Below, in pieces: positions 47,568 to 56,062 of a stretch of DNA of 64,000 nt; positions within the stretch are counted from its first letter, which is position 1; the number at the start of each line of letters is the position of its first letter. Source of the stretch: Phragmitibacter flavus (GTDB lineage Bacteria > Verrucomicrobiota > Verrucomicrobiia > Verrucomicrobiales > Verrucomicrobiaceae); NCBI RefSeq assembly GCF_005780165.1, contig NZ_VAUV01000010.1, forward strand, positions 1-64,000, read 5' to 3'. Position numbers and translations under genes: made by a program. Under the pieces are notes generated by a model. The model had not been told where the DNA came from. It saw only the letters and a list, made by a program, of their open reading frames with translations, and searched no databases.

Positions 47568-49553
47568 ATGATGAAAACACGCACACTGCTTGCCTCACTG
47601 CTGCTCCTTGCTCTCGGCACCCACGCCGAAAGTGCCGAGTTGCAACGTCTCAAATACAACCATCCCGGTCTTGAAGTGGATCTTGGAGTGGGACTTTGGG
47701 CGTGGCCGTTGCCCATGGATTTTGATGGGGATGGTGACCTTGACCTGGTGGTGAATTGTCCCGACAAGCCTTACAATGGGGTGTATTTTTTTGAGAATGT
47801 CACTGGAGATACCGCGAAGAATGCAATGCCGGTGTTCAAGCCAGGCCGACGCATCAGCAAAGGCATGCAGAATGTTCAGGTGAGTTATGTCGATGGAAAA
47901 CCCGTGGTGATGAGCCCGGCCATGACTTATCCCGATTTTCTGAGCACTGGCATTGATAAAGGCCAGAAGATAGAACTGCCGAACAACATCCACCCCAACA
48001 AGGTGCGGGCCAACATGTGGAGGATGGTGGACTATGATGGTGATGGAAACAACGATATCATTGTGGGAGTCGGCGACTGGACCGAGTATGGGTGGGACAA
48101 TGCGTATGATGAGAATGGCCGTTGGATGAATGGTCCCATTCGAGGTTATGTTTATTGGCTTCGCAACACCGCCAGCAACGAGAAGCCTGAGTATGCAAAG
48201 CCCGTCAAGGTGATGTCCGGTGATCGTCCGGTGGAGGTGTTTGGATGGCCATCGCCCAATTTCATCGATTTTGATGGAGACGGAGATCTTGACCTTCTTT
48301 GCGGAGAGTTTGTTGATGGGTTTACTTACTTCCAGAATACCGGAACGCGGAACAAGCCGAAGTATGCCCTGGGCAAGCGACTCAAAGCTGCGGATGGGAC
48401 TTATCTGACCATGGACTTGCAAATGATCACCCCAACCGCCATCGACTGGAACAAGGATGGCAAGGTGGACCTGATTGTCGGGGATGAGGATGGACGTGTA
48501 GCGTTTGTCGAGAACACGGGCGAGTTTAAGGATGGAGCGCCGCTGTTCAAGGAGCCGGTGTATTTCAAGCAGGAGGCCGACGAGGTGAAATTTGGGGCAC
48601 TGGCAACGCCGGTGGGTTATGATTGGGATGGTGACGGGGACATGGACATCATTTGTGGCAACACCGCCGGGCATATCGCCTTCATCGAGAACTTGAGCAG
48701 TGCGAAAGTGGAATCACCGAAGTGGGCGGCACCCAAACTTCTTGAGGCGGATGGAAAAGTGATTCGCCCGATGGCGGGGGCAAATGGATCAATCCAGGGG
48801 CCGTGTGAAGCGAAGTGGGGATACACCACGCAGTCGGTGGCGGACTGGGATGGCGATGGATTACCCGATTTGATGGTCAACTCCATTCTGGGGAAAGTGC
48901 ATTGGTATCAGAACATCGGCACCCGCACGGAACCGAAGCTGGCTGCAGCTCAGTCCGTTGAAGTGGAGTGGGATGGTGAGCAGCCCGTGCTGGCTTATGG
49001 CTGGTTGCGGCCGGAAGGAAAGGCGCTGCTAACTCAATGGCGCACCACGCCGGTTGCGGTGGATTGGAACAAGGACGGTCTGGTGGATTTGGTGATGCTC
49101 GACCAGCAAGGCTATCTCGCATTCTTTGAACGGTTCAAAGATGGGAAGGGGACTCTGAAGTTGAAACATCCGCAGAGGGTCTTCGTGGCAGACGCAACCG
49201 TGGAGGGGGATCCTCCCACCAAATACTTTCAGGCCGCAGCTGGCGAGCCACTTTGGATGAATAAGAAAATCGCAGGAGGCAGCGGTCGGCGCAAGCTGTG
49301 TGCAGTGGATTGGGATCAGGATGGCCAGATGGATTTGTTGGTGAATGCCGCCAACGCCAGCTTTGTTCGACAAACTCGCAGTGCCGATGGCAAGTGGTTC
49401 TTCAAGGACATGGGATTGGTTTCTCCGACCAATATTGAGGGGCACGATGTGAGTCCGACGGTGGTGGACTTTAATGGCGACGGAGTTCCAGACTTTCTTG
49501 GAGGAGCTGAAGATGGCTATCTTTATTATCTCCGTAACCCGAGCGCCAAATAA
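47568..49553 (+). CDS. Secreted VCBS/FG-GAP repeat protein
   Basis: 661 aa from ATG 47568 (MMKTRTLLASLLLLALGTHAES, a signal peptide); a GTG at 47550 in the same frame would prefix six residues. About nine calcium-binding repeats of the D-x-[DN]-x-D-G-x-x-D type are spread through the protein (for example DFDGDGDLDL, DYDGDGNNDI, DWNKDGKVDL, DWDGDGDMDI, DWDQDGQMDL, DFNGDGVPDF), forming a beta-propeller. Its function may be surface or periplasmic binding of carbohydrate; no catalytic motif is evident. It is the second gene of the GntR operon and likely helps capture or hold the polymer whose sugars the operon degrades. Confidence 0.9.
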   Translation: MMKTRTLLASLLLLALGTHAESAELQRLKYNHPGLEVDLGVGLWAWPLPMDFDGDGDLDLVVNCPDKPYNGVYFFENVTGDTAKNAMPVFKPGRRISKGMQNVQVSYVDGKPVVMSPAMTYPDFLSTGIDKGQKIELPNNIHPNKVRANMWRMVDYDGDGNNDIIVGVGDWTEYGWDNAYDENGRWMNGPIRGYVYWLRNTASNEKPEYAKPVKVMSGDRPVEVFGWPSPNFIDFDGDGDLDLLCGEFVDGFTYFQNTGTRNKPKYALGKRLKAADGTYLTMDLQMITPTAIDWNKDGKVDLIVGDEDGRVAFVENTGEFKDGAPLFKEPVYFKQEADEVKFGALATPVGYDWDGDGDMDIICGNTAGHIAFIENLSSAKVESPKWAAPKLLEADGKVIRPMAGANGSIQGPCEAKWGYTTQSVADWDGDGLPDLMVNSILGKVHWYQNIGTRTEPKLAAAQSVEVEWDGEQPVLAYGWLRPEGKALLTQWRTTPVAVDWNKDGLVDLVMLDQQGYLAFFERFKDGKGTLKLKHPQRVFVADATVEGDPPTKYFQAAAGEPLWMNKKIAGGSGRRKLCAVDWDQDGQMDLLVNAANASFVRQTRSADGKWFFKDMGLVSPTNIEGHDVSPTVVDFNGDGVPDFLGGAEDGYLYYLRNPSAK

Positions 49554-49582
49554 GAGACTCGCTTCAATATCTTGCGCCTACC

Positions 49583-50692
49583 ATGAAACGAATTTTTCTT
49601 GCCGTGAGTCTGGCATCGTTGGCATTAACTCCAGTGCTGAAATCGATCCCTGACCAACCTGCCATTCTCCAAAGTGAGTTCATCTACGAACCAGGCCTCT
49701 ATCCGCAAATTCACGCGTCGACCATTGAGGAAACGCCCCATGGTTTAGTGGCGGCATGGTTTGGCGGGACGCATGAGAAGAATCCTGATGTGGGCATCTG
49801 GGTGTCCCGTCTGGTGGATGGCAAATGGACCGAGAGTGTGGAAGTGGCCAACGGGGTGCAGCATCGAAATGCAGATGGAACGGTGCACCGGCATCCGACC
49901 TGGAACCCGGTGTTGTTCCAACCAAAAGAAGGGCCATTGATGTTGTTCTACAAGGCCGGACCCAATCCGGATGCCTGGTGGGGCATGTTGACCACGTCGG
50001 CCGACGGTGGAAAGAATTGGTCGCATCCGCAACGTCTTCCAGAGGGCATTCTCGGACCGATTAAGAACCGTCCGATTCAACTAGCCAACGGAGATATTCT
50101 TTGCCCGACCAGCAATGAATCGGCCGAGAAGGTGACCAAATGGAATGTGCATTTCGAACGCACGACCGATTTGGGAAAGACTTGGGAGAAAATTGGTCCG
50201 CTGCACGATGGGATTGCCATACAGGCCATTCAGCCGAGCATTCTTGTTCTGGGCGGCGGGAAGTTGCTCGCCATCGGGCGCTCGCGTCAGGACCGGGTGT
50301 TCGAAGTCCAATCCAACGACAACGGCAAAACTTGGGGAGAAATGGGCTTGGGTTCATTGCCAAACAACAATTCCGGCACGGACGCGACCACCTTGAAGGA
50401 TGGGCGGCATGTGATTGTCTACAATCACATTGGTGGAACTCCGGGCAAATGGGGCGGCAAACGGACTCCGCTCAATGTGGCGGTTTCCAAGGACGGCAAA
50501 GTCTGGCAGGCTGCATTGGTGCTGGAGGATGAGCCGGGTGAATACAGCTATCCCACAGTGATTCAAACATCAGACGGAATGATCCACATCACCTACACTT
50601 GGAAACGTCAGAAGGTGAAGCATGTGGTGGTCGATCCGGCAACATTGGTCGGACGAGATTTTGTGGATGGCAACTGGCCAACTGCAAACTGA
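49583..50692 (+). CDS. Exported neuraminidase-like (BNR-repeat) protein
   Basis: 369 aa with signal peptide (MKRIFLAVSLASLALTPVLK). Sialidase-superfamily six-bladed propeller: Asp-box-type motifs S-x-D-x-G-x-x-W occur as SADGGKNW, TTDLGKTW, SNDNGKTW and a worn SKDGKVW. FGGTHEKNPDVGIWVSR near the start and the RRP-like IKNRPIQLANGD segment suit the predicted neuraminidase group COG4692. That group includes enzymes active on sialic acid as well as others on uronate- or rhamnose-containing glycans, and a neuraminidase function here is not proven. It lies 30 bases after the VCBS gene in the GntR operon, so a role in releasing the operon sugar is likely. Confidence 0.86.
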   Translation: MKRIFLAVSLASLALTPVLKSIPDQPAILQSEFIYEPGLYPQIHASTIEETPHGLVAAWFGGTHEKNPDVGIWVSRLVDGKWTESVEVANGVQHRNADGTVHRHPTWNPVLFQPKEGPLMLFYKAGPNPDAWWGMLTTSADGGKNWSHPQRLPEGILGPIKNRPIQLANGDILCPTSNESAEKVTKWNVHFERTTDLGKTWEKIGPLHDGIAIQAIQPSILVLGGGKLLAIGRSRQDRVFEVQSNDNGKTWGEMGLGSLPNNNSGTDATTLKDGRHVIVYNHIGGTPGKWGGKRTPLNVAVSKDGKVWQAALVLEDEPGEYSYPTVIQTSDGMIHITYTWKRQKVKHVVVDPATLVGRDFVDGNWPTAN

Positions 50693-50732
50693 ATTTCGGC
50701 GTGATTCTTCTACAAACCATTGATAAAACTGA

Positions 50733-51224
50733 ATGTCCATGAAACTGAACTCATTTATTTACACCGCACCTCTGTTGAGTTTGATTTGTTGGTTTGGCTT
50801 GGTAACGCTGCATGCAGAGTCCGAACCGATTGTCGACGAATTAACCAGTGCTTTGCTGACAGCTGACAAGGAGAGAGTGGATGCGACGTTGACGGCTGAT
50901 GAAGCTCGATTGAATGCGATCCTTTCTGACGATTTGCATTATGCCCATTCATCCGGCGTGGTGGACGACAAGAAAGTCTTTGTTGAAGCATTGGCATCCA
51001 AGAAGAGTCAATATGTAACCTATGCCTACAGGACGCAGAATTTTAGTTATCCCGCTCCAGGCATCGCATTGATGACGGGACAGGTGGATCTAAAAGTCAA
51101 GAATGCCAAGGGCCTTAATGACATGACATTGAGTTACCTTGCTGTTTGGAGGCTTGAGAATGGACAGTGGCGATTTTTAGCGTGGCAGTCATGCAAGTTG
51201 CCTGGGCTAGAAGCAAAGCCATAG
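50733..51224 (+). CDS. Exported NTF2-like (DUF4440/SnoaL-type) protein
   Basis: 163 aa. Signal peptide (about 1-28, TAPLLSLICWFGLVTLHA), then a DUF4440/SnoaL-like alpha+beta domain: ALLTADKERVDATLTADEARLNAILSDDLHYAHSSGVVDDKKVFVEAL, then YAYRTQNFSY and LSYLAVWRLENGQWRFLAWQSCKLP, which is the characteristic ending WRF-x-x-WQS. Family members are small ligand-binding or isomerase-like folds. The gene is embedded in the GntR operon between the neuraminidase-like and LamG genes. No catalytic assignment is possible. Confidence 0.83.
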   Translation: MSMKLNSFIYTAPLLSLICWFGLVTLHAESEPIVDELTSALLTADKERVDATLTADEARLNAILSDDLHYAHSSGVVDDKKVFVEALASKKSQYVTYAYRTQNFSYPAPGIALMTGQVDLKVKNAKGLNDMTLSYLAVWRLENGQWRFLAWQSCKLPGLEAKP

Positions 51225-51251
51225 TTTCATTTAAGCGTCCCCTGATCAATT

Positions 51252-52112
51252 ATGAAAAGCGTTCAATATTTTGTCGTGCTGCTGGCCGGTTGGCTGGTGA
51301 CTCCAGTCCATTCAAGCAATCCAGGAGCTGTCGTGCTGGATACGCCCAATCTGGTGGCATTCTGGGATTTCCAGGAGGAGGGAGGCAAGGCGCGCGTGTC
51401 CAAAGGGGGGGCACAATCTTATGGGTTGAAGGAGCAAAGAGGAAAGGTGGATCGTGTGGAAGGCGGATTGTTTGGCGAGTTCTCTGCGAAGATCCGTCGT
51501 GGGCAATGGTTGATGGTGCCACGAGCAGAGCTTGGGGAGTTGGACATTCACGGCAAGGAGGCACAGGTGACCGTGGTTGCCTGGATCAAGCGCGGGGACA
51601 AGCAGGCATGGCAGGCGCTGGCAGGAGTCTGGGACGAGACACGAAAAAAGCGGCAGTATTGTCTGTTTTTGTATGGAACCACGGCGACCAGGGCGGATGA
51701 AATGAAACGATATCCAGTGAAGGACCGCATTCATGGGCATGTATCGGCGGTAGGCGGTCCAACCCCAGGAGAGAAGTTTTGTATTACTTACTCAAGTGGA
51801 GCTACGGAGATTGGTTTTGAAGACTGGTATTGCGTGGCGATGACTTACGATGGCAAAGCATCCAGGGTTTATGTGAATGGCAAATTGGACACATGGGAGC
51901 AGCGCAACCCGTTCGCATACGAGGACGGCCTGTTTGATGGAGGAGATGATGGAGCGGATTTTACCGTGGGCGCGGTGCACCGGGGTGGGGAGTGGGGAAA
52001 TTTTTTTGATGGCAAGATGGCAGGCGTGGCAGTGTTTAACCGGGCATTGAGTGCGGAGGAGTTGCTGCAAATTTCCGAGAAAACCCTGCAATCGATTCAA
52101 AAAGAAAAATGA
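51252..52112 (+). CDS. Exported LamG/concanavalin-like domain protein
   Basis: 286 aa, signal peptide MKSVQYFVVLLAGWLVTPVHS. The rest is one LamG/concanavalin A-like jelly roll: LVAFWDFQEEGGKAR near the start, VTVVAWIKRGDK, DWYCVAMTYDGKASRVYVNGKLDTW and the closing GKMAGVAVFNRALSAEELLQI, the usual LamG ending. Such domains bind carbohydrate. A Ca-binding-like acidic stretch (EDGLFDGGDDGADF) sits near 235. Encoded 28 bases after the DUF4440 gene; its function is probably binding of the operon substrate at the cell surface. Confidence 0.88.
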   Translation: MKSVQYFVVLLAGWLVTPVHSSNPGAVVLDTPNLVAFWDFQEEGGKARVSKGGAQSYGLKEQRGKVDRVEGGLFGEFSAKIRRGQWLMVPRAELGELDIHGKEAQVTVVAWIKRGDKQAWQALAGVWDETRKKRQYCLFLYGTTATRADEMKRYPVKDRIHGHVSAVGGPTPGEKFCITYSSGATEIGFEDWYCVAMTYDGKASRVYVNGKLDTWEQRNPFAYEDGLFDGGDDGADFTVGAVHRGGEWGNFFDGKMAGVAVFNRALSAEELLQISEKTLQSIQKEK

Positions 52113-52180
52113 TCTGGTGAGCAGGGATGACCAGCGGGCCGGTCTTTCCAATTTACCGACTTTCCTGTCTTCTCATTCCC

Positions 52181-53416
52181 ATGACTCTGATCCAACCGCC
52201 GATTTCTGTTTCACGCTATGCCTGGTTCGTTCTGGCTCTGCTCTGGCCGGTGGCGTTGTTGAACTACATGGATCGTCAGATGATGGCGGCGATGAAGGAA
52301 TCATTGATGGGGGACATCGCCGGGCTGGACTCCGAAGCAAAATGGGGATTGTTGCCAGCTGTGTTTAAATGGGTTTATGCGGGGTTGAGTCCGTTTGGCG
52401 GATACCTGGCGGACCGTTTCAGCAAGAAAGTGGTGATTACCGTGAGTTTGTTTGTGTGGTCAGCGATCACCTGGGCGACGGGGCACGCGGTCACTTATGA
52501 CCAGTTGATTTGGAGCCGGGCAATCATGGGGGTGAGCGAGGCATGTTATATCCCGGCGGCGCTGGCGTTGATTGCTGACTATCATGTGGGACCGACGCGA
52601 TCGAGGGCCATTGGGATTCATCAGATGGCGATTTATGTGGGAGTGATGATTGGAGGCTTTAGTGGCTACGCGGCGGATGCACCGAGTCTCGGGTGGCGCT
52701 GGGCGTTTGATGCGGTCGGATTCGTTGGAGTGGTTTATGCGATTCCACTCTTCTTTCTTTTGAAGGACAAACCATTGGTCGCTGGAGAGACCACGGCGAA
52801 ACCTTCGGTGGGTAGTGCGGTGACGGAGTTGCTGACCAACAAGTATTTCATCATGCTGGTGCTTTATTTTACTCTGCCGGCGCTGGCTGGATGGGTGATC
52901 AAAGATTGGATGCCCGCGATTTTGAAAAGTCAGTTCAATATCGGTCAGGGGAAGGCGGGGGTTTCGGCGACCTTGTATGTCAACATTGCCTCGCTCGCGG
53001 GTGCTGTAATTGGTGGGATACTAGCGGATCGGTGGATGAAAAAGACGATTCGCGGTCGGATATATATCAGCGCCATCGGGATGTGCTTTCTCGTGCCGGC
53101 CTTGTTCGGCGTCGGCAATGCCAACACCTTGTTGGTCGCGATTTGTTTCCTGGCATTGTTTGGCCTGGGCTGGGGATTTTTTGACTGCAACAACATGCCG
53201 ATTCTCTGTCAGATCGTGCGGCCAGAGTTGAGGGCGACGGGATATGGCATCATGAACCTGGTGAGCATCAGTTGTGGAGGGTTCGCGGACTGGGGCTTTG
53301 GCGTGATGCGTGATGGCGGGGTGGCTCTCAATGTGATCTTCGGTGCGTTCGCCAGTGTGTGTGTCTTGTCGGCGGTGCTGGTGTTGCTGATCAAACCGAA
53401 GGCCAATCTAAATTAA
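52181..53416 (+). CDS. MFS transporter, hexuronate (ACS family) type
   Basis: 411 aa from ATG 52181, chosen since the frame to 52127 lies in shadow sequence. About 12 membrane segments. The first half reads YMDRQMMAAMKESL and FGGYLADRFSKKVVITVSLFVWSAITWATG, the D-R-x-x-[KR] loop and the S-x-x-T-x-x-T-G sequence typical of the anion:cation symporter (ACS) family that includes ExuT and the galactarate/glucarate transporters. YIPAALALIADY lies in TM4-5. Its place in a GntR operon with a hexuronate-like operator fits uptake of a uronate or aldonate. Substrate is inferred, not shown. Confidence 0.9.
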   Translation: MTLIQPPISVSRYAWFVLALLWPVALLNYMDRQMMAAMKESLMGDIAGLDSEAKWGLLPAVFKWVYAGLSPFGGYLADRFSKKVVITVSLFVWSAITWATGHAVTYDQLIWSRAIMGVSEACYIPAALALIADYHVGPTRSRAIGIHQMAIYVGVMIGGFSGYAADAPSLGWRWAFDAVGFVGVVYAIPLFFLLKDKPLVAGETTAKPSVGSAVTELLTNKYFIMLVLYFTLPALAGWVIKDWMPAILKSQFNIGQGKAGVSATLYVNIASLAGAVIGGILADRWMKKTIRGRIYISAIGMCFLVPALFGVGNANTLLVAICFLALFGLGWGFFDCNNMPILCQIVRPELRATGYGIMNLVSISCGGFADWGFGVMRDGGVALNVIFGAFASVCVLSAVLVLLIKPKANLN

Positions 53417-53418
53417 GG

Positions 53419-54360
53419 ATGTCTATGCAAACATCATTACTGAAGGGCATTGTTCCGCCGGTCATTACGCCGTTAAAATCGCGTGACGAGCTGGATGTGG
53501 GGGGACTGGAGAAGGTCATTGAACATCTCTTGTCGGGTGGTGTGCATGGGGTGTTTGCGTTGGGCACGACGGGAGAGTTTGCCAGCTTGAGCGAGGAGAT
53601 GAAGCGGGATGTGGTCACGCATGTATGCCGCGAAATTAAAGGAAGAGTTACAGTTCTGGTGGGGATCACCCACACCTCTCCAGCAGACAGCTTAAAGCTT
53701 GCGAGATATGCTGCGGATCAGGGAGCACATGCACTGGTGCTATCAACGCCCTATTACTTTGCATTGAGTCAGGTGGAACTGCTGGAATATTTCGAGAAGA
53801 TGGTTCCGCAACTGCCTTTGCCGGTCTATCTGTATAACATTCCCGCCTGCACCAAAGTGAGCATCGAGATTGACACGGCACGCAGGGCTCTTGAGCTGCC
53901 GAATGTGGTGGGATTCAAAGACAGCTCAGGGAACATGGGGTATTTCCAGCAACTGCTGCAGTTGCAAAACGAAAGCAACGCGTGGTCGTTATTGATGGGC
54001 CCGGAGGAACTGGTTGGCGAGGCGGTGTTGATGGGTGCCCAGGGTGGGGTGTGCGGAGGAGCGAATCTGTTTCCACGTTTGTTCGTGAACTTGTATGAAG
54101 CGGCTGAGCGCGGTGATGTAGCCGAAGTGAAGCGGTTGCAGCAGGTGGTGATGAATCTGGCGTCAACGCTGTATAGGACGGGCTCTTACGGATCCAGTTT
54201 CGTGAAAAGTTTGAAGTGTGCGATGAGCCTGTTGGGTCTTTGTGAAGACGCGATGGCGGGTCCATTTGAGAAGTTTGATGGCGAACATCGTCAGAGGGTG
54301 GCGAAGGTGCTCGATGAATTGGATATCAATTTAATCAGAGCGACGTCGGGACCGGTTTAA
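53419..54360 (+). CDS. DapA/dihydrodipicolinate-synthase family aldolase
   Basis: 313 aa. The class I aldolase fold of the DHDPS/NAL superfamily: GVHGVFALGTTGEFASLS (about 37-54), ITHTSPADSLKLARYAAD, PVYLYNIPACT (the tyrosine of the catalytic triad near 138) and VVGFKDSSGNM with the Schiff-base Lys near 166. It starts 2 bases after the MFS stop; ATG at 53425 is an alternative with AAGGA in better position for ribosome binding. Members act on dihydrodipicolinate, N-acetylneuraminate, 5-keto-4-deoxyglucarate or 2-keto-3-deoxy acids; the operon suggests one of the sugar acids rather than lysine synthesis. It is followed by the fucose-isomerase-like gene. Confidence 0.88.
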   Translation: MSMQTSLLKGIVPPVITPLKSRDELDVGGLEKVIEHLLSGGVHGVFALGTTGEFASLSEEMKRDVVTHVCREIKGRVTVLVGITHTSPADSLKLARYAADQGAHALVLSTPYYFALSQVELLEYFEKMVPQLPLPVYLYNIPACTKVSIEIDTARRALELPNVVGFKDSSGNMGYFQQLLQLQNESNAWSLLMGPEELVGEAVLMGAQGGVCGGANLFPRLFVNLYEAAERGDVAEVKRLQQVVMNLASTLYRTGSYGSSFVKSLKCAMSLLGLCEDAMAGPFEKFDGEHRQRVAKVLDELDINLIRATSGPV

Positions 54361-54378
54361 TTTTCGAGGGGGAACGTC

Positions 54379-55977
54379 ATGAAATCAAAGAAGACCATCC
54401 AACTAATCGCCAGCGGTGACCTGCGGCTTTCTGCCAATCAAACCTGTTGGGCTGCCCAGGAGGCAATGGAGGCGCTATTGGTCGAAGCGGTTGAGTCAGA
54501 AGGTTATCAAGTGGTTCGCGGCCATGCCTATGACAAGAAGTTGAAGCACGGGTTTATTGCAAGTCAGCGGGAAGGGATGGAAGTCTTTCGGAGGCTAGAT
54601 CCGAAAGCGCCCTTGATCGTGGCCGAGGCAGTGTGGCAATACTCCCATCATGTTCTTGCGGGCTTAACGACCCACAGAGGTCCCATTCTGACGGTGGCCA
54701 ACTGGAGTGGCCAATGGCCGGGGTTGGTGGGCATGTTGAATCTAAATGGTTCATTGACCAAGGCCGGGGTGAAGTATTCGACTTTGTGGAGTGAGGATTT
54801 CACTGACGACTTTTTCAAGAGGAAACTTAAGGCATGGTTGAAGGAGGGCAGGGTGCAGCATGATTTGAGTCATGTGCGAGCCTTGAACGAATGCACCGCC
54901 CCAATCAGGGCGCGTTCTCTGGGCAGATCGCTGGCGAAGCAGTTGCGCGAGGACAAGGCGATCATGGGTGTGTTTGATGAGGGTTGCATGGGCATGTTTA
55001 ACGCGATCATTCCAGATCAGGTTTTGCATTCGACTGGGGTGTTCAAGGAGAGGATGAGCCAGTCATCGCTGTATCATGAAGTCACGCAGACCCGTCATGA
55101 AGAGGCGGAAGTGGTGTTGTCATGGTTGATGAAGAAGGGGATGAAGTTCCATTTTGGAGACGATCATACGACGCTGTTGACGCGGGCTCAGGTGCTTTTG
55201 CAGTGCAAGATGTATGTGGCGGCATTGCGACTGGCGGATGATTTTGGATGCGACACCATTGGCATTCAATATCAGCAAGGATTGAAGGATCTTTTGCCGG
55301 CCAGTGACTTGGTGGAGGGCATGCTGAACAATGCGGATCGTCCTCCGGTAAGGAGTCGCGATGGCAAGCGGGTGTTGTTCAAAGGGGAGCCACTGGTGCA
55401 TTTTAATGAAGTGGATGAGTGCGCTGGATTGGATGGATTGATGACCTTGCGGGTGCATCGTGCGTTGGGTCAACCTGTGGAGTCCACGTTGCATGACATT
55501 CGCTGGGGTGAGGTTTATGGGGATGAGTATGTGTGGGTGTTGTTGATTAGTGGTGCGGCACCACCAGCCCATTTTGTGGATGGCTGGAAAGGGGCGGATG
55601 GGCATCGACAACCTGCGATGTATTTCCCCAACGGCGGCAGCACCTTGCGCGGAGTTTCAAAACCGGGCGAGATCGTCTGGTCGAGGGTGTATGTGCAGGA
55701 CGAAGGCTTGCATTTGGACATTGGACGTGGACACGTCGTGGAGTTGCCAAACGAGGAGACCGAGCGTCGCTGGCAGATGACGACACCACAATGGCCGATC
55801 ATGCACGCGGTGCTGAACGGTGTGAGCAGGGATCAGTTGATGGCAAAGCATCAGGCCAATCATATTCAGGTGGCCTATGCGACGGATGCAAACGCGGCGA
55901 ATCATTGCCTTTACACCAAGGCGTCTTTTGCCCAGGCGTTGGGGATGAAGGTGAATGTGTGCGGTGATCTCGGGTAA
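54379..55977 (+). CDS. L-fucose/arabinose isomerase-like protein
   Basis: 532 aa, no signal peptide. It matches the L-fucose isomerase family in the long N-terminal domain and the metal site, with [14 protein letters not shown] (about 209-222), [13 protein letters not shown] carrying Glu/Asp ligands (about 344-356) and a late [15 protein letters not shown] with a histidine pair. These enzymes interconvert aldose and ketose; FucI and AraA use Mn. The operon partners (DHDPS-like aldolase, hexuronate-like transporter, neuraminidase-like) do not include a kinase, so the isomerase may act on a sugar acid or on an intermediate used directly by the aldolase. It is the last gene of the GntR operon and is convergent with the O-antigen ligase gene. 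Confidence 0.85.
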   Translation: MKSKKTIQLIASGDLRLSANQTCWAAQEAMEALLVEAVESEGYQVVRGHAYDKKLKHGFIASQREGMEVFRRLDPKAPLIVAEAVWQYSHHVLAGLTTHRGPILTVANWSGQWPGLVGMLNLNGSLTKAGVKYSTLWSEDFTDDFFKRKLKAWLKEGRVQHDLSHVRALNECTAPIRARSLGRSLAKQLREDKAIMGVFDEGCMGMFNAIIPDQVLHSTGVFKERMSQSSLYHEVTQTRHEEAEVVLSWLMKKGMKFHFGDDHTTLLTRAQVLLQCKMYVAALRLADDFGCDTIGIQYQQGLKDLLPASDLVEGMLNNADRPPVRSRDGKRVLFKGEPLVHFNEVDECAGLDGLMTLRVHRALGQPVESTLHDIRWGEVYGDEYVWVLLISGAAPPAHFVDGWKGADGHRQPAMYFPNGGSTLRGVSKPGEIVWSRVYVQDEGLHLDIGRGHVVELPNEETERRWQMTTPQWPIMHAVLNGVSRDQLMAKHQANHIQVAYATDANAANHCLYTKASFAQALGMKVNVCGDLG

Positions 55978-56001
55978 TTACCGTCGGTCGGAAATTGGCA
56001 C

Positions 56002-56037
56002 AAAAAAAGCAATGACAGCCCTGATGGCGGTCATTGC
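56002..56037 (-). terminator. Rho-independent terminator of the polysaccharide operon
   Basis: The arms GCAATGAC-GCC and GGC-GTCATTGC (56009-56037, loop CTGAT, one mismatch) form a strong stem. On the minus strand it is followed by a run of seven T, so it ends transcription of the minus-strand operon whose last gene stops at 56063. It lies between convergent genes. Confidence 0.85.
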
Positions 56038-56062
56038 CTTGATGATTTCCCTGGTGTGGCGG

